Below the pieces are notes generated by a model. The model saw only the letters and a list, made by a program, of their open reading frames with translations, searched no databases and was not told the origin of the DNA. Both the position numbers and the translations under genes were made by a program. 64,000 nucleotides of DNA, taken from Bacteroidota bacterium (lineage in GTDB: Bacteria > Bacteroidota > Bacteroidia > Flavobacteriales > Flavobacteriaceae). Positions 25,888-36,566 of this stretch are shown piece after piece. The stretch lies in contig CANFJB010000006.1 in NCBI GenBank assembly GCA_947447375.1, positions 105,457 through 169,456 of the forward strand, given 5' to 3'. Each line of letters opens with the position of its first letter. The first letter of the stretch is position 1.

Positions 25888-28107
25888 TTAATTTTTATAA
25901 ACTCGGGTAACCTTATCAATGCCTTCTATTTTGCGGATTTTCGCCATCATTTTTTCTAGGATACTATTGTTTTTAACAATTACGGCTACCTTTCCATTAA
26001 ATAATCCAGCTTCTGTAGTAAGTGAAATACTCTGTATATTAATATTCATATTACTTGAAATCACTTTGGTGAGCTCATTGGTAAGACCTAAAAAGTCCAT
26101 TCCCGTTATTATTAAAACAGCTTTAAATTCTTGTTGAGAGGAATCTATCCACTTTGCTTTTATAACCCTATAAGCATAATTTGATTGCATACTAAGTGAA
26201 TTTGGACAATCTTTTTTGTGTACTTTAATTCCTTCATTTATAGTTAAAAAACCAAAAACATCATCACCCACAATTGGATTACAGCAAGTTGATAATTTAT
26301 ATTCCAATTTATCTTGTTCAGGCCCAAATACTAATAAATCGTAATTTGAAACAATCTCTTCTTTAGAAATTTGTTCAGTATTTGTTGATGGTGAACGCTT
26401 AATTTTATTTTTAAAGAAATTGATAATCGAGTTGCTTTTTAATGCCGCAAAATCCTTTAATTTTTGATTTTCTATTGAACCATTTCCAACTCTATAAAAT
26501 AAATCCAAGCTTGTTTTTAATTTGAAGAAAACAACCAATTCATTAATTGTTTTTTCATTTAAAGAGACTTTTAAATGACGTAATTTTCGGGTTAAAAGTT
26601 CTTTTCCTTCTTCAGCAATTTTCTTTGTATTTTCATTTAATACGTTCTTAATTTTGGTTTTAGCCCTTGATGTTGTAACATAATTTAACCAATGTGGATT
26701 TGGTTTTTGATTTACAGAAGTAATTACCTCAATTTGATCGCCACTTTTCAATTCATAATTAAGAGGAACTAACTTTCCGTTTACTTTTGTTCCTCTGGTA
26801 TGAACTCCAATTGCAGAGTGAATACTAAATGCAAAATCAAGCGTTGTTGCACCTTTTGGCAGTGATTTTATTTCTCCTGAGGGTGTAAAAACAAAAATTT
26901 CTTTGGAATAAAGATTCATTTTAAAATCTTCAACAAAATCAACTGCATTTTTTTCTTGGTTTTCCAATGCTTCTTTCAATTGGTTCAACCAAATATCCAA
27001 ACCGCTTTCTTCTGTAGTTCCTTGTTTGTATTTGTAATGGGCAGCATAGCCTTTTTCGGCAATTTCATCCATTCGTTCACTTCGAACTTGAACTTCTACC
27101 CACCGTCCTAAGGGCCCCATAACCGTAATATGCAGCGCTTCATATCCTGTTGATTTAGGAGAGGAAATCCAATCGCGTAATCTACTCGGGCTTGGCCGAT
27201 AGTGATCGGTGACAATTGAATAGATTTTCCAAGCTAAAAATTTCTCATCGTGGGCATTTGATTTGTATACAATTCTTAAAGCAAATTTGTCGTAAACTTC
27301 ATCGTAACTCACATTTTGAGCTTTCATTTTTCTACGAATAGAATAAATCGATTTTGGTCGGCCTTTAATAATGTAATCGATGCCTTCTTCATCAAGTGAT
27401 TTTTTTATAACATCAGAAATATTCTTGATGTATTCGTCTTGCTCTTCTTTTGTTTCTTTAATTTTGTCAACAATATTCTTATAAACAGATGGTTCTGTAT
27501 ATTTTAAACCTAAATCTTCCAATTGGGTTTTGATATTGTAAAGGCCTAAACGATGAGCGAGAGGAGCATAAATATATAATGTTTCAGAGGCGATTTTTGT
27601 TTGTTTGTAATCCACCATCGATTCCATAGTTTGCATATTATGAAGTCGATCGGCCAATTTTATTAAAATAACTCGAACATCATCATTCAATGTTAAAATC
27701 ATTTTCCTAAAATTTTCTGCTTGCATCGAAGAATTTAAATCTTTCTGAATTTTAGAAATTTTAGTTAATCCATCAACCAATTGAGCGACTTTAGAATTGA
27801 ACATTTTTTCAATATCTTCCACTGTAATTTCAGAATCTTCAACTACGTCGTGAAGTAAAGCAGCGGCAATTGATGTGGGACCTAAACCTATTTGCGAAGC
27901 TACAATTTTTGCAACAGCAATGGGATGAAATATATAAGCTTCACCAGATTTTCTTCTTTGTTCTTGATGGGCATCAACAGCAACATCGAATGCTTTTCTG
28001 ATTAATTTTTTATCTTCAGCAGATAATTTCTGATAACTTATTCGGAGAAGTTCTTTGTATTCTTGGGCAATAGCCTTGTTTTCTTTCTCTATTTCGATTT
28101 CTGTCAT
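25888..28107 (-). CDS. Bifunctional (p)ppGpp synthetase/hydrolase (RelA/SpoT family)
   Basis: About 739 residues from the ATG at 28107. Domain order: HD hydrolase (HPIAVAKIV, LLHDVVEDSE, LADRLHNMQTM), synthetase (RPKSIYSIRRKM, RIVYKS, STGYEALHITVMG), TGS (VFTPSGEIKSLPKGATTLDFAFSIH) and a C-terminal ACT domain (IITGMDFLGLTNELTKVISS). All hydrolase histidine/aspartate residues are present, so it should make and break (p)ppGpp. It is the only long RSH enzyme seen in the window and lies upstream of the Fur gene (61-base gap). Confidence 0.96.
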   Translation of the reverse strand: MTEIEIEKENKAIAQEYKELLRISYQKLSAEDKKLIRKAFDVAVDAHQEQRRKSGEAYIFHPIAVAKIVASQIGLGPTSIAAALLHDVVEDSEITVEDIEKMFNSKVAQLVDGLTKISKIQKDLNSSMQAENFRKMILTLNDDVRVILIKLADRLHNMQTMESMVDYKQTKIASETLYIYAPLAHRLGLYNIKTQLEDLGLKYTEPSVYKNIVDKIKETKEEQDEYIKNISDVIKKSLDEEGIDYIIKGRPKSIYSIRRKMKAQNVSYDEVYDKFALRIVYKSNAHDEKFLAWKIYSIVTDHYRPSPSRLRDWISSPKSTGYEALHITVMGPLGRWVEVQVRSERMDEIAEKGYAAHYKYKQGTTEESGLDIWLNQLKEALENQEKNAVDFVEDFKMNLYSKEIFVFTPSGEIKSLPKGATTLDFAFSIHSAIGVHTRGTKVNGKLVPLNYELKSGDQIEVITSVNQKPNPHWLNYVTTSRAKTKIKNVLNENTKKIAEEGKELLTRKLRHLKVSLNEKTINELVVFFKLKTSLDLFYRVGNGSIENQKLKDFAALKSNSIINFFKNKIKRSPSTNTEQISKEEIVSNYDLLVFGPEQDKLEYKLSTCCNPIVGDDVFGFLTINEGIKVHKKDCPNSLSMQSNYAYRVIKAKWIDSSQQEFKAVLIITGMDFLGLTNELTKVISSNMNINIQSISLTTEAGLFNGKVAVIVKNNSILEKMMAKIRKIEGIDKVTRVYKN

Positions 28108-28179
28108 AGCTATTTTATTCAATCTTTAAAATTATGAATAAGTTATTAGTTGTGCAAATGCTATTTTATTAAAAATATA

Positions 28180-28968
28180 TTAAAATCCTCGTTGTCTTTT
28201 CGCTTCAAAAATTAAAATGGCAGCCGCAACTGAAACATTCATCGAATCAATTTCACCTTGCATTGGAATAATAATATTTTGAGTGGCTGCATCACGCCAT
28301 TCTAGTGATAATCCAGTTGCTTCAGTTCCAACAACCAATGCTGAAGGAGTTGTATAATCTTGAGTATGATAGGAAGTCGAATTTTGTAATGTGGCGCAGT
28401 AAAAACGTATATTTCGTTCCTTTAAAAAAGTGATAATTTCAGCGGTAGTTCCTGTGGCAATTTGATTCGTAAACAAACACCCCACACTTGAACGGATAAT
28501 ATTTGGGTTGTATAAATCTCCATTTGGATTTGCTATTATCACAGCGTCAAGATTTGCAGCATCGGCAGTTCTCAACAATGCTCCTATATTTCCAGGTTTC
28601 TCAGGCGCTTCTGCAATTAATAGCAGTGGATTTTCATTTAGTTTTAAATCAGACAAACTAAAACTCTTACTATTTGCAACAGCAATAACGCCTTCAGTGC
28701 TTTCGCGATAAGCTAATTTTTCAAAAACGTCTTTGTTGATTTCAATAACATTATTTGATTGTTTTACTAATTCATTAATTTCCTTTTCAGATATTAATTC
28801 CGGGTAAAACAATAAAGTATCAATTTTATAACCGCCTTTAATAGCTAATGAAATTTCCCTTTTTCCTTCAATTAAAAAGGTGCCAGTTTGTTTTCTGGCC
28901 TTCGCTTTTTCCTGAAGGAGTACAAGTGACTTTATATACGGATTTTGAGCAGATGTAATTAGTTTCAA
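28180..28968 (-). CDS. TrmH/SpoU-family RNA 2'-O-methyltransferase
   Basis: 262 residues. The N-terminal substrate-binding domain has ARKQTGTFLIEGKREISLAIKGG. The knotted catalytic domain has KPGNIGALLRTADAANLDAVII, SSVGCLFTNQIA, VVGTEATGLSLEW (motif 2) and SMNVSVAAAILIFEA (motif 3). These bind S-adenosylmethionine in the trefoil knot. It could methylate 23S rRNA or a tRNA; the target is not visible. Its -7 box lies 26-33 bases upstream. Confidence 0.92.
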   Translation of the reverse strand: MKLITSAQNPYIKSLVLLQEKAKARKQTGTFLIEGKREISLAIKGGYKIDTLLFYPELISEKEINELVKQSNNVIEINKDVFEKLAYRESTEGVIAVANSKSFSLSDLKLNENPLLLIAEAPEKPGNIGALLRTADAANLDAVIIANPNGDLYNPNIIRSSVGCLFTNQIATGTTAEIITFLKERNIRFYCATLQNSTSYHTQDYTTPSALVVGTEATGLSLEWRDAATQNIIIPMQGEIDSMNVSVAAAILIFEAKRQRGF

Positions 28969-28993
28969 AATGGAAAATTAAATTTATTTATTG

Positions 28994-29001
28994 CAAATAT
29001 A
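28994..29001 (-). promoter_or_regulatory. Candidate -7 box for the TrmH-family gene
   Basis: The minus strand reads TATATTTG, exact to TAnnTTTG, 26 bases before the ATG at 28968. Confidence 0.4.
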
Positions 29002-29035
29002 ATCAGAGAAAGCGAGGTAATTTATTAATTGAAAA

Positions 29036-30838
29036 CTATTTTGTCAAATATAAATATCCAGTTAATGGTTCTGTATAATCAGGATCGTTTAATTCAATAA
29101 CATAATAATAGGTTCCTGATGGCACTTGTTTTTCATCAATTAAAAGGCCGTTATTGGCAAATCCGTCCCATTCATTTGAATTATTGTTTCCAGTCCAAAC
29201 TAATTTCCCCCAACGATTATAAATTGAAATTTTATGATTCAAAAAGATATCTTTTAACCCATCAATATGAAAGGTGTCATTGAAGCCATCGTTATCTGGT
29301 GAAACAAAATTATAGACTGTTGGTGGGCAGTTTTTTGTTGTTAATACAAATGAAGTAATGCTGTAACACCCACCATTTTCAATTCGAATGTAAATTGATT
29401 TTGGTGTATTTAAAGCAAGGTAGTTTGTGGAATTTAAAATTGGATTGACATTGTTTTGAGCGTTTGCCTGAGATTCAAAAAAGCTAACGGTATCCGATGG
29501 ATTGATTTTAACTAATGCTTCATATTCGGAAAAGTTAAATAAACCCTTCGAATTTCCTAGATTACACGATTCTAAATTGGGTACAATATTAAATAATGGA
29601 GCTACAGAAAGTACAACTGGCATGACAAATTTGTTGTTGTATTCATTTATTTCTGGAACAATTCCAACTCCAGTTCCTATATCATCAACCGCCATCATTA
29701 AATCAAAATTGTTTGGAATTGAATTTGGAATAACAACCGTAACTTGCCCAGTTTCATTACCATCAATTGGAATATTTGTTTGGGTGTAAATGGTTCTCAA
29801 ATAAACATTATTGGCATAAATAGAAATTGGTGTATTAGAAGGTAAAATTGCAGTTGAGTTGGGATTTACAACTTTGTAATGAGCGGTAATTGATCTTGAA
29901 CCACATTGTTTGTCAATACTATTTATTGCAATTATTGCATCTGGAAGTTGACTGTTTAATTTGGTTACAATGGCATTAATCATCACAAAATCTTGACTTG
30001 AGGTAAGTTGGATTTGTGCTGTAGTATCACCAATTGATATGTTATTTTGAATAGGATAAACATCCAAATCCATGTTGTATAAAACACTAGAATTCGTCAA
30101 GCTATTTGTACCGTTAAAGGCATTATTTACAGGGTTTAAAGGCGGATTTCCTATTGGAGTACCATTAATTCTTAAAGTCTCATTCACGGCAATTCCTGAA
30201 TCTCCTTCCCAAGCAAGGAAACCAATTTTAGCATCATTATTATCAATAACATTTAAACTATTCAAAGTAATATTTACTTCGTCAGGAACAGCTTGCATCC
30301 CGTCATAAACATTCAATTGATTTAATGTTAAACTTGGGTTTTTATAGACAACAATAATTGCCCAACCAGCAAAGTTGGTACTTCTTTGAGAATGAAAATC
30401 GATATATGGAGAAACATCAAGATCAGACAAAGTGTAATTTCCATTTCCGGTTGCTTGAATTTGAGCGGTAACATCTTTAAAGGCACTGAAGTAATCAAAG
30501 ACAAGATTAGAAACTACTCTTTGAAGTATAAAAGTTCGGTCGGGCTGAATTGCTTGACCATTTAATTTCACATCAAAATCACCAGGCCCACAACCAGCCC
30601 AATAAAGATAGGCTTTTTCAATTTGGTCATTTGGATTTAATGACAATTGTGCTGATGAAGAAGTTAGAACAGAAACGGTTGTTTGAAATGAATTTTCAAT
30701 CGGATTTAAAGTATTTCCAATAAAAACAAAATCATATTTTCCATTGAATTGTTGGAATAATGATACGTCCTGACCAAAAAAGGCACTTGTAAAAAGTAAT
30801 AAACTCAGAATAAGGGCGTTTTGAATCAGTCGTTTCAT
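29036..30838 (-). CDS. Surface protein with type B T9SS sorting domain
   Basis: 600 residues. A signal peptide (MKRLIQNALILSLLLFTSAFFG) leads into a large beta-rich extracellular region (AYLYWAGCGPGDFDV, a DUF11/CARDB-like middle around VPEINEYNNKFVMPV). The last 85 residues are the gliding-motility-associated C-terminal domain, with SPDNDGFNDTFHIDGLK, ISIYNRWGKLVW, NNSNEWDGFANNG and PSGTYYYVIEL. This directs export through the type IX secretion system and attachment to the cell surface. Function of the displayed domain is unknown. Confidence 0.93.
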   Translation of the reverse strand: MKRLIQNALILSLLLFTSAFFGQDVSLFQQFNGKYDFVFIGNTLNPIENSFQTTVSVLTSSSAQLSLNPNDQIEKAYLYWAGCGPGDFDVKLNGQAIQPDRTFILQRVVSNLVFDYFSAFKDVTAQIQATGNGNYTLSDLDVSPYIDFHSQRSTNFAGWAIIVVYKNPSLTLNQLNVYDGMQAVPDEVNITLNSLNVIDNNDAKIGFLAWEGDSGIAVNETLRINGTPIGNPPLNPVNNAFNGTNSLTNSSVLYNMDLDVYPIQNNISIGDTTAQIQLTSSQDFVMINAIVTKLNSQLPDAIIAINSIDKQCGSRSITAHYKVVNPNSTAILPSNTPISIYANNVYLRTIYTQTNIPIDGNETGQVTVVIPNSIPNNFDLMMAVDDIGTGVGIVPEINEYNNKFVMPVVLSVAPLFNIVPNLESCNLGNSKGLFNFSEYEALVKINPSDTVSFFESQANAQNNVNPILNSTNYLALNTPKSIYIRIENGGCYSITSFVLTTKNCPPTVYNFVSPDNDGFNDTFHIDGLKDIFLNHKISIYNRWGKLVWTGNNNSNEWDGFANNGLLIDEKQVPSGTYYYVIELNDPDYTEPLTGYLYLTK

Positions 30839-30930
30839 TAAAATTTAATAATTGAATAAAAATAGTAATTTATTTTCATTAAATTAATGATCGAATAAAA
30901 TTAAATGATTAATTTTCCAATGTTTAAAAT

Positions 30931-31914
30931 TTGAATTTGAAAAATTACACTGTAAAGAGATACGAACCAAAGTATTTTGAAGAATGGAATGCGTTTATTA
31001 GCACCGCCAAAAACGCTACTTTTCTATTCAATAGAGATTTTATGGAATACCATTCTGATCGCTTTGAAGATTACTCATTATTGATTTATGATCAAGATAA
31101 ATTAGTTGCAGTTTTGCCTGCAAATAGAGTAGGAGCTACTGTTTTTTCTCACCAAGGATTAACTTACGGAGGTTTGGTTTTACCTCTAAATTCTAAATTA
31201 TACAATGTAATTTTTATTTTTAAAGCAATTTTGCAGTATTTAAACGAAAACAGTATTTCTTCACTTAATATAAAAAAAATACCATCTATTTATTGTGATA
31301 CTTTATCAGACGAAATTGATTATTTGGTATCTATTTGTAAAGGAATTACTACAATGAAACACGCTGTTTCGGTGATTAATTTAGATTCCAATTTTAAGAT
31401 TTCTAAATCAAGACGGGAATGTATAAATAGAGGAAAAAAATTAAATTTGGTAATTAAAGAAGAAGACAATTTAGAATCTTTTTGGAATACTATTTTAACT
31501 CCAAACTTAAAAGAAAAATACAGCTCAAAACCGGTACATTCTTTAGATGAAATAGTTGCCTTAAAAGCTAAATTTCCTGAAAACATAAAGCATTTAAATG
31601 TTTATCACAATAACAAGATTGTTTGTGGAACAACCCTTTTTATTACTAAAAATGTAGTAAAACCACAGTATATTTCTGGCACTGAAAACAATAATTTGCT
31701 TGGTAGTATTGATTATTTGTATGACTATTTGATAAATGAAGTTTCAAAAGGAAAAACTTATTTTGATTTTGGACCTTCACATGAAAATAATGGTTTAAAT
31801 ATTGTAAAAAACATTAATTTTTGGAAGGAAAGTTTTGGTGCCCATACATTAGTTCAGAATTTTTACGAAGTGGAAACTTCAAATTATCGTTTACTTGATA
31901 CCATTTTAATATGA
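30931..31914 (+). CDS. FemAB/GNAT-like acyltransferase of a glycan locus
   Basis: About 327 residues with a TTG start at 30931 or 30937; no ATG is present upstream in frame. Two GNAT-like halves can be seen: [24 protein letters not shown] with [24 protein letters not shown], then [26 protein letters not shown] and [28 protein letters not shown]. The last segment is characteristic of FemAB-like (Acetyltransf_6) proteins. Its stop overlaps the aminotransferase start (ATGA), so it may acylate the amino sugar that enzyme makes. That role is inferred. Confidence 0.75.
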   Translation: MNLKNYTVKRYEPKYFEEWNAFISTAKNATFLFNRDFMEYHSDRFEDYSLLIYDQDKLVAVLPANRVGATVFSHQGLTYGGLVLPLNSKLYNVIFIFKAILQYLNENSISSLNIKKIPSIYCDTLSDEIDYLVSICKGITTMKHAVSVINLDSNFKISKSRRECINRGKKLNLVIKEEDNLESFWNTILTPNLKEKYSSKPVHSLDEIVALKAKFPENIKHLNVYHNNKIVCGTTLFITKNVVKPQYISGTENNNLLGSIDYLYDYLINEVSKGKTYFDFGPSHENNGLNIVKNINFWKESFGAHTLVQNFYEVETSNYRLLDTILI

Positions 31915-33008
31915 TAAAATTTCTTGACTTAAATAAGATTAATCAGCCCTATGAAAATGCTTTTCAAAACAAATTGAGAAGCGTTTTAGACAGCGGTTGG
32001 TATATTCTGGGTGAAGAAGTGAAACTTTTCGAGAGAAATTTTGCAAACTATTGTCAATCGAAATATTGTATTGGGGTTGGGAATGGTTTTGATGCTCTTA
32101 CATTAATTTATAAAGGTTATATTCAGTTAGGAAAAATGCAAAAAGGGGATGAAGTTATTGTTCCTGCAAATACTTATATAGCGACTATTTTATCAATAAT
32201 TCAAGCTGATTTAGTCCCGGTTTTGGTTGAACCAAAGTTAGAAACCTACAACATAAATCCGAATTTAATTGCTGACAAAGTCACAAATAAAACCAGATCT
32301 ATATTAGCGGTAAACCTTTACGGTCAGTTGGCTGAACTAGATGCAATAAATGACATTGCTAATAAACACAATTTGATTGTGGTTGAAGATTCCGCTCAGT
32401 CACATGGTGCGATTTCAAACAATATTAAATCAAAAAACACTCAAGCTTTTAGCTTTTATCCAGGAAAAAATCTTGGCGCTTTAGGCGACGGTGGTGCCGT
32501 TGTAACCAATGATGATGAGTTGGCAGAAGTATTATTTTCAATTCGAAATTATGGATCCCAAGTAAAGTATTACAATGATTTTATTGGAGTTAATTCCCGT
32601 TTAGATGAGCTTCAAGCTGCATTTTTAAATGTTAAATTACCCAACTTAGATAACGAAAACCAAATTCGTAAAAATATTGCGAAACGTTATTTACTTGAAA
32701 TCAATAATGAAAATATTACTCTTCCCTTTTGGGATTTTTCTGATAATCATGTGTTTCATTTATTTGTAATTCGAACACCAAAAAGGTTTGAATTGCAGGA
32801 ATATTTGAAGCAAAATGGAATTGAAACTCTAATACATTATCCTGTTGCTCCTCATCGTCAAAAGGCATTTCAAAACTGGAGTAATTTGCAATTACCAATT
32901 ACAGAAAAAATCCACTTTGAAGTTTTGAGTTTGCCGATAAGCCCTGTGATGACAAGCGATGAAGTGGATTATGTGATTCAAAAACTGAATTCATGGACCT
33001 ATTTATAA
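31911..33008 (+). CDS. DegT/DnrJ/EryC1-family sugar aminotransferase (FdtB-like)
   Basis: 365 residues. Motifs: [40 protein letters not shown] (D160, Q163) and [18 protein letters not shown] with the PLP lysine at about K186. The 'NTYIAT...E.SAQSHG...PGKNLGA.GD' set fits enzymes that add an amine at C3 of a dTDP-ketosugar, such as FdtB/QdtB. With the FdtA-like isomerase at 38615 the product would be a dTDP-3-amino-3,6-dideoxyhexose. It overlaps both neighbours (4 and 16 bases). Confidence 0.9.
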   Translation: MIKFLDLNKINQPYENAFQNKLRSVLDSGWYILGEEVKLFERNFANYCQSKYCIGVGNGFDALTLIYKGYIQLGKMQKGDEVIVPANTYIATILSIIQADLVPVLVEPKLETYNINPNLIADKVTNKTRSILAVNLYGQLAELDAINDIANKHNLIVVEDSAQSHGAISNNIKSKNTQAFSFYPGKNLGALGDGGAVVTNDDELAEVLFSIRNYGSQVKYYNDFIGVNSRLDELQAAFLNVKLPNLDNENQIRKNIAKRYLLEINNENITLPFWDFSDNHVFHLFVIRTPKRFELQEYLKQNGIETLIHYPVAPHRQKAFQNWSNLQLPITEKIHFEVLSLPISPVMTSDEVDYVIQKLNSWTYL

Positions 33009-34009
33009 AATCATTTAATCGTCCTTATTATCTGGATAGATGCATTCAAAGTATCTATTTAAATGTTCGCGATAATGATTTTAATATCATAGTTTTAGAC
33101 GACGGAACTCCGCAAAAATACCTTGACAAATTAACTGATAAATACCCAGCAATTAAAATTCTAAAATCAGATTTATATTCTGAGAAATCGAAAGCTATTG
33201 CAAATGGAGATTCAAATGTAAATACAAAAATACCAATAGATTTATGGATAAATGCTGCTGAAAATGCATCGAATTATTTTCTATTAATCGAAGATGATTT
33301 TTGGTTTACAAAACCCATTCATTTGAAAAAAATTAGATTGAACTTAGAATCTGATAAAATTAAAATGTTGAAATTATGTTGGCTTGGAAATTCAAAATTA
33401 CTTCCCAAGAAAAGCTTAATTTCCAATGAAGAATATTCAATATTTACTCCAGATTTATATACTACAAATCCATTTTTATTTAATTTTATTTTTAGATTTC
33501 ATCGTTTTAAAATTAGAAAAATATTGACTTTTCTAAATATTTATAGTTTGGACAGATTATTGGAATATTACACTGTTTATGCAACTTCAGGAGCAATTTT
33601 TAAAAAGAAATATTTTTTAAAATTATGGAAAAACCATCATAATAAAGTTGATGAAGGACTTCAATTGAGTAACGCCGTCAAATTTATTAACCGTAAGAAA
33701 AAGTCACAATATTTTGGGTTTACAAATACTGAATTAATGAAAACAGGCTTTCTTTCTTCGGCAAGTAATCAAAGTAAAAAATATGAAAACGTGAATTTAG
33801 ATCTATTTGTTTTAAATAGAATAATTAATGAATCTTGGTATAATTGCATTTTTGACCCAATGGAAAATTATCCAAAAGACCTAAATTCAAATAAAATTGA
33901 AGAATTATTGATTTCTTCAAATCATCCCAAAGCTACAAGTTCTGATTGGAAAAATTGGGTTTATGAATTTAAAAATCAATACCTATCTTTCGGCTGTAAT
34001 ATTGATTAA
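32993..34009 (+). CDS. Glycosyltransferase family 2-like
   Basis: 338 residues. The start [21 protein letters not shown] is a truncated version of the GT2 opening; [10 protein letters not shown] and [10 protein letters not shown] supply the nucleotide and metal residues. The second half is basic and ends in a helical tail without membrane spans. The start codon lies 16 bases inside the aminotransferase gene and the stop abuts the flippase start. Donor and acceptor unknown. Confidence 0.78.
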   Translation: MDLFIKSFNRPYYLDRCIQSIYLNVRDNDFNIIVLDDGTPQKYLDKLTDKYPAIKILKSDLYSEKSKAIANGDSNVNTKIPIDLWINAAENASNYFLLIEDDFWFTKPIHLKKIRLNLESDKIKMLKLCWLGNSKLLPKKSLISNEEYSIFTPDLYTTNPFLFNFIFRFHRFKIRKILTFLNIYSLDRLLEYYTVYATSGAIFKKKYFLKLWKNHHNKVDEGLQLSNAVKFINRKKKSQYFGFTNTELMKTGFLSSASNQSKKYENVNLDLFVLNRIINESWYNCIFDPMENYPKDLNSNKIEELLISSNHPKATSSDWKNWVYEFKNQYLSFGCNID

Positions 34010-35512
34010 ATGGAAATAAAAAACAAAGAAAATTCACACAAAACTATTCTTAATGCTACGGGCATATTTGGATTTGCGCAAGCAATGAAAATGGTTGTAA
34101 GTATTGTGGGATCTAAGTTTGTGGCTATTTTTTTAGGACCATTTGGTATTGGAATAGTGGGTTTGTTAAATAATACCATAGCAATTATTAGTTCGTTAAC
34201 AAGCTTCGGAATCAATATTACAGGAGTTCGTGAAGTGAGTTTGGCAAATGCTGAAAATGACCAAAACAAATTCTCTGAACGGTTCATTGTCTTGCAAAGA
34301 TGGTCGATAATTACAAGTGTCATTGGCGCTTTAGCAACAATTTGTTTCTCAAAGTTGCTTAGTAAACTGACTTTTGGAAACACCGATTATTATTTCTGGT
34401 TTGTTATTTTATCTGTAAATTTTGTATTTGCAAATTTATCAACCAGTCGAAATGCTTTATTGCAAGGTCTTCGAATGATAAAATCGATTGCTATTTCAAA
34501 TGTTTTATCTTCAGTACTAATTACTTTAGTTACGGTTCCGATCTATTATTTTTTCAAATTTGATGGAATTATTGCAGTTATTTTAGCAACTAGTTTTATC
34601 AATTTATTAGTAAACTTCTATTTTACCAGAAATATTAAAATTGATAAAATTTCACTTTCTATAGCCGATACTTTTCATAAAGGGAAACCATTATTAAAAA
34701 TGGGATTTCTACTTTCTATAAATGTTATTTTTGGTCAAATATGTAGCTATTTGATTAAATTATATCTAAATGGTAATGGTTCTAGTGCTGAAATATTAGG
34801 TTTATTTGAAGTGAGTTCTGTTATTTTAATTTCATATGTAGGTCTCATTTTCAATGCTATGGGAACTGATTTTTATCCAAGAATCACTGAAGTTCAAAAT
34901 GATAATTTCAAAGTTAAAGAGCTAGTTAACGATCAAATTGAAATGGGTTTATTGTTGGTAACTCCTGCAATAATTTTCTTATATTTTTGTGGCCCATATA
35001 TAGTTGAATTACTTTATTCTGGTCACTTTTTAGGAGTTTTATCCATTTTTAAGGCGGCATTATTTGCCATTATTTTAAAGGCAGTAATTTGGCCTTTAGC
35101 CTTTGTAATTTTAGCCAAAGGCGATAATAAATTGTATTTCAAACAAGAAATTGTAAGTGATTTATTTTTATTGGTTTCAACCGTATTTTTATATCATTTT
35201 TTAGGATTAGTAGGAATTGGAATTGCCAGTTTGATCCAATTTATATTGTATGCATTTTATATAATTCCAATATTAAAAAGCAAATATGATTTTTCGATTC
35301 GAAAGGATACATTTCAAATTATTTTTGTTTGCATATTCCTAGGTATTTTAGCAAGCACAATCACTTTTACAATTGAGTATCCTAATGCTTACTATCCTTT
35401 AGGGGTTTTATTATTGATTTCATTTTATTATTCTTACAAAGAACTTAATAAAAGAGTTGATATATATTCTTATGTAAATAAGTTTAAAAGAAAATTCAAA
35501 CGCCATGAATAA
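34010..35512 (+). CDS. wzx: O-antigen/polysaccharide flippase (Wzx-like)
   Basis: 500 residues with about fourteen membrane spans, MOP superfamily. The N-terminus (GIFGFAQAMKMVVSIVGSKFVAIFLGPFGIGIVGLL) has the LGPxGxG turn of O-antigen translocases. Mid-protein helices carry few charges and the C-terminus is basic (KFKRKFKRHE). It flips an undecaprenyl-pyrophosphate-linked repeat unit to the periplasm. It directly abuts the previous gene (34009/34010) and overlaps the next by 8 bases, so the three are coupled. A Wzy polymerase is not evident in the window. Confidence 0.88.
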   Translation: MEIKNKENSHKTILNATGIFGFAQAMKMVVSIVGSKFVAIFLGPFGIGIVGLLNNTIAIISSLTSFGINITGVREVSLANAENDQNKFSERFIVLQRWSIITSVIGALATICFSKLLSKLTFGNTDYYFWFVILSVNFVFANLSTSRNALLQGLRMIKSIAISNVLSSVLITLVTVPIYYFFKFDGIIAVILATSFINLLVNFYFTRNIKIDKISLSIADTFHKGKPLLKMGFLLSINVIFGQICSYLIKLYLNGNGSSAEILGLFEVSSVILISYVGLIFNAMGTDFYPRITEVQNDNFKVKELVNDQIEMGLLLVTPAIIFLYFCGPYIVELLYSGHFLGVLSIFKAALFAIILKAVIWPLAFVILAKGDNKLYFKQEIVSDLFLLVSTVFLYHFLGLVGIGIASLIQFILYAFYIIPILKSKYDFSIRKDTFQIIFVCIFLGILASTITFTIEYPNAYYPLGVLLLISFYYSYKELNKRVDIYSYVNKFKRKFKRHE

Positions 35513-36566
35513 GATTAATTTTCCAGCACTTACAGGAATTCGAGCACTAGCTGCTTATATGGTATTTATTCACCATTATAATCCCTTCACCATTGAAATT
35601 TTCGGAAAATACACTCACGATTTTTTCAGTGAATTTCATATTGGTGTTACGATTTTTTTTGTTCTAAGCGGATTTCTTATTTGTAATCGATATTTTGACG
35701 AACCTAATTTTAGCTTTAAAAATTATCTCATTAAACGAATAGCTAGGATTTATCCAATGTATTTAATTTTAACTACACTTACATTTGTATTTTTTGCTGT
35801 GGTATATTCACAGAATAACTGGATAGATTTACATAATTATTTTTATAACATTTCTTTCTTAAAAGGGTTTTCGGACGATCTAAAATTCACCGGAATTGCT
35901 CAGGGTTGGTCTTTAACAGTTGAAGAAGTTTTCTATTTTACAGCTCCTTTATTTTTTATTTTAATTAATAAAAGCAGGTTTTTCCTTTTTTTAATACCTC
36001 TATTTTCTATAGGTTTGGGACTATTATTGGTTTCCTATTTCAGCGGAATAGACTGCAATGGTTTCATGAAATCAATCAATTTTATGTTGGATTACACCTT
36101 CTTTGGTAGAATTTGTGAATTCTTTGTTGGTATTGGATTAGCACTAATCGTTAGAAAATACGAATCTAGTTTTAAAGGTATTACCTACTTTGGAATTGCT
36201 GGAATTATCCTCAGTGTTTGTTCTTTGGTTTCACTAAAGGTTGAAGGTGGATTTGGTGTAGATTCATTTTCAGGAAAAGTAATCAATACTTTAGTCTTAC
36301 CGGTTTTTGGAATTGCACCTTTATTCCTTGGGCTAATTAAAGAAAAGACATTGATATCCGATTTTTTTAGTACAAAAACATTACAATTATTGGGCAGAAG
36401 CTCCTATATTTTCTACCTAATTCATCTAGGAATTTTTGTTACTATTTTGAATAAAATTAGTTCTAATCAGTGGTTTGTATTTATAGCTTTAAATTTAATT
36501 TCAATCGTATTATATCTATATATTGAAACACCATTAAATAAGTTAATTCGAAAAAATAGGGATTAA
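35505..36566 (+). CDS. Acyltransferase family 3 (OafA/YrhL-like)
   Basis: 353 residues with about ten spans. The start NFPALTGIRALAAYMVFIHHYNPF has the RAxAA and HH (H23/H24) of this family. VTIFFVLSGFLICNRYF, RIARIYPMYLI and QGWSLTVEEVFYF (with the SLxxE glutamate) follow. These enzymes move acetyl or other acyl groups across the inner membrane onto sugar residues, so it probably O-acylates this glycan. It overlaps wzx by 8 bases and converges on the minus-strand GT2 at its end (4-base overlap). Confidence 0.93.
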   Translation: MNKINFPALTGIRALAAYMVFIHHYNPFTIEIFGKYTHDFFSEFHIGVTIFFVLSGFLICNRYFDEPNFSFKNYLIKRIARIYPMYLILTTLTFVFFAVVYSQNNWIDLHNYFYNISFLKGFSDDLKFTGIAQGWSLTVEEVFYFTAPLFFILINKSRFFLFLIPLFSIGLGLLLVSYFSGIDCNGFMKSINFMLDYTFFGRICEFFVGIGLALIVRKYESSFKGITYFGIAGIILSVCSLVSLKVEGGFGVDSFSGKVINTLVLPVFGIAPLFLGLIKEKTLISDFFSTKTLQLLGRSSYIFYLIHLGIFVTILNKISSNQWFVFIALNLISIVLYLYIETPLNKLIRKNRD

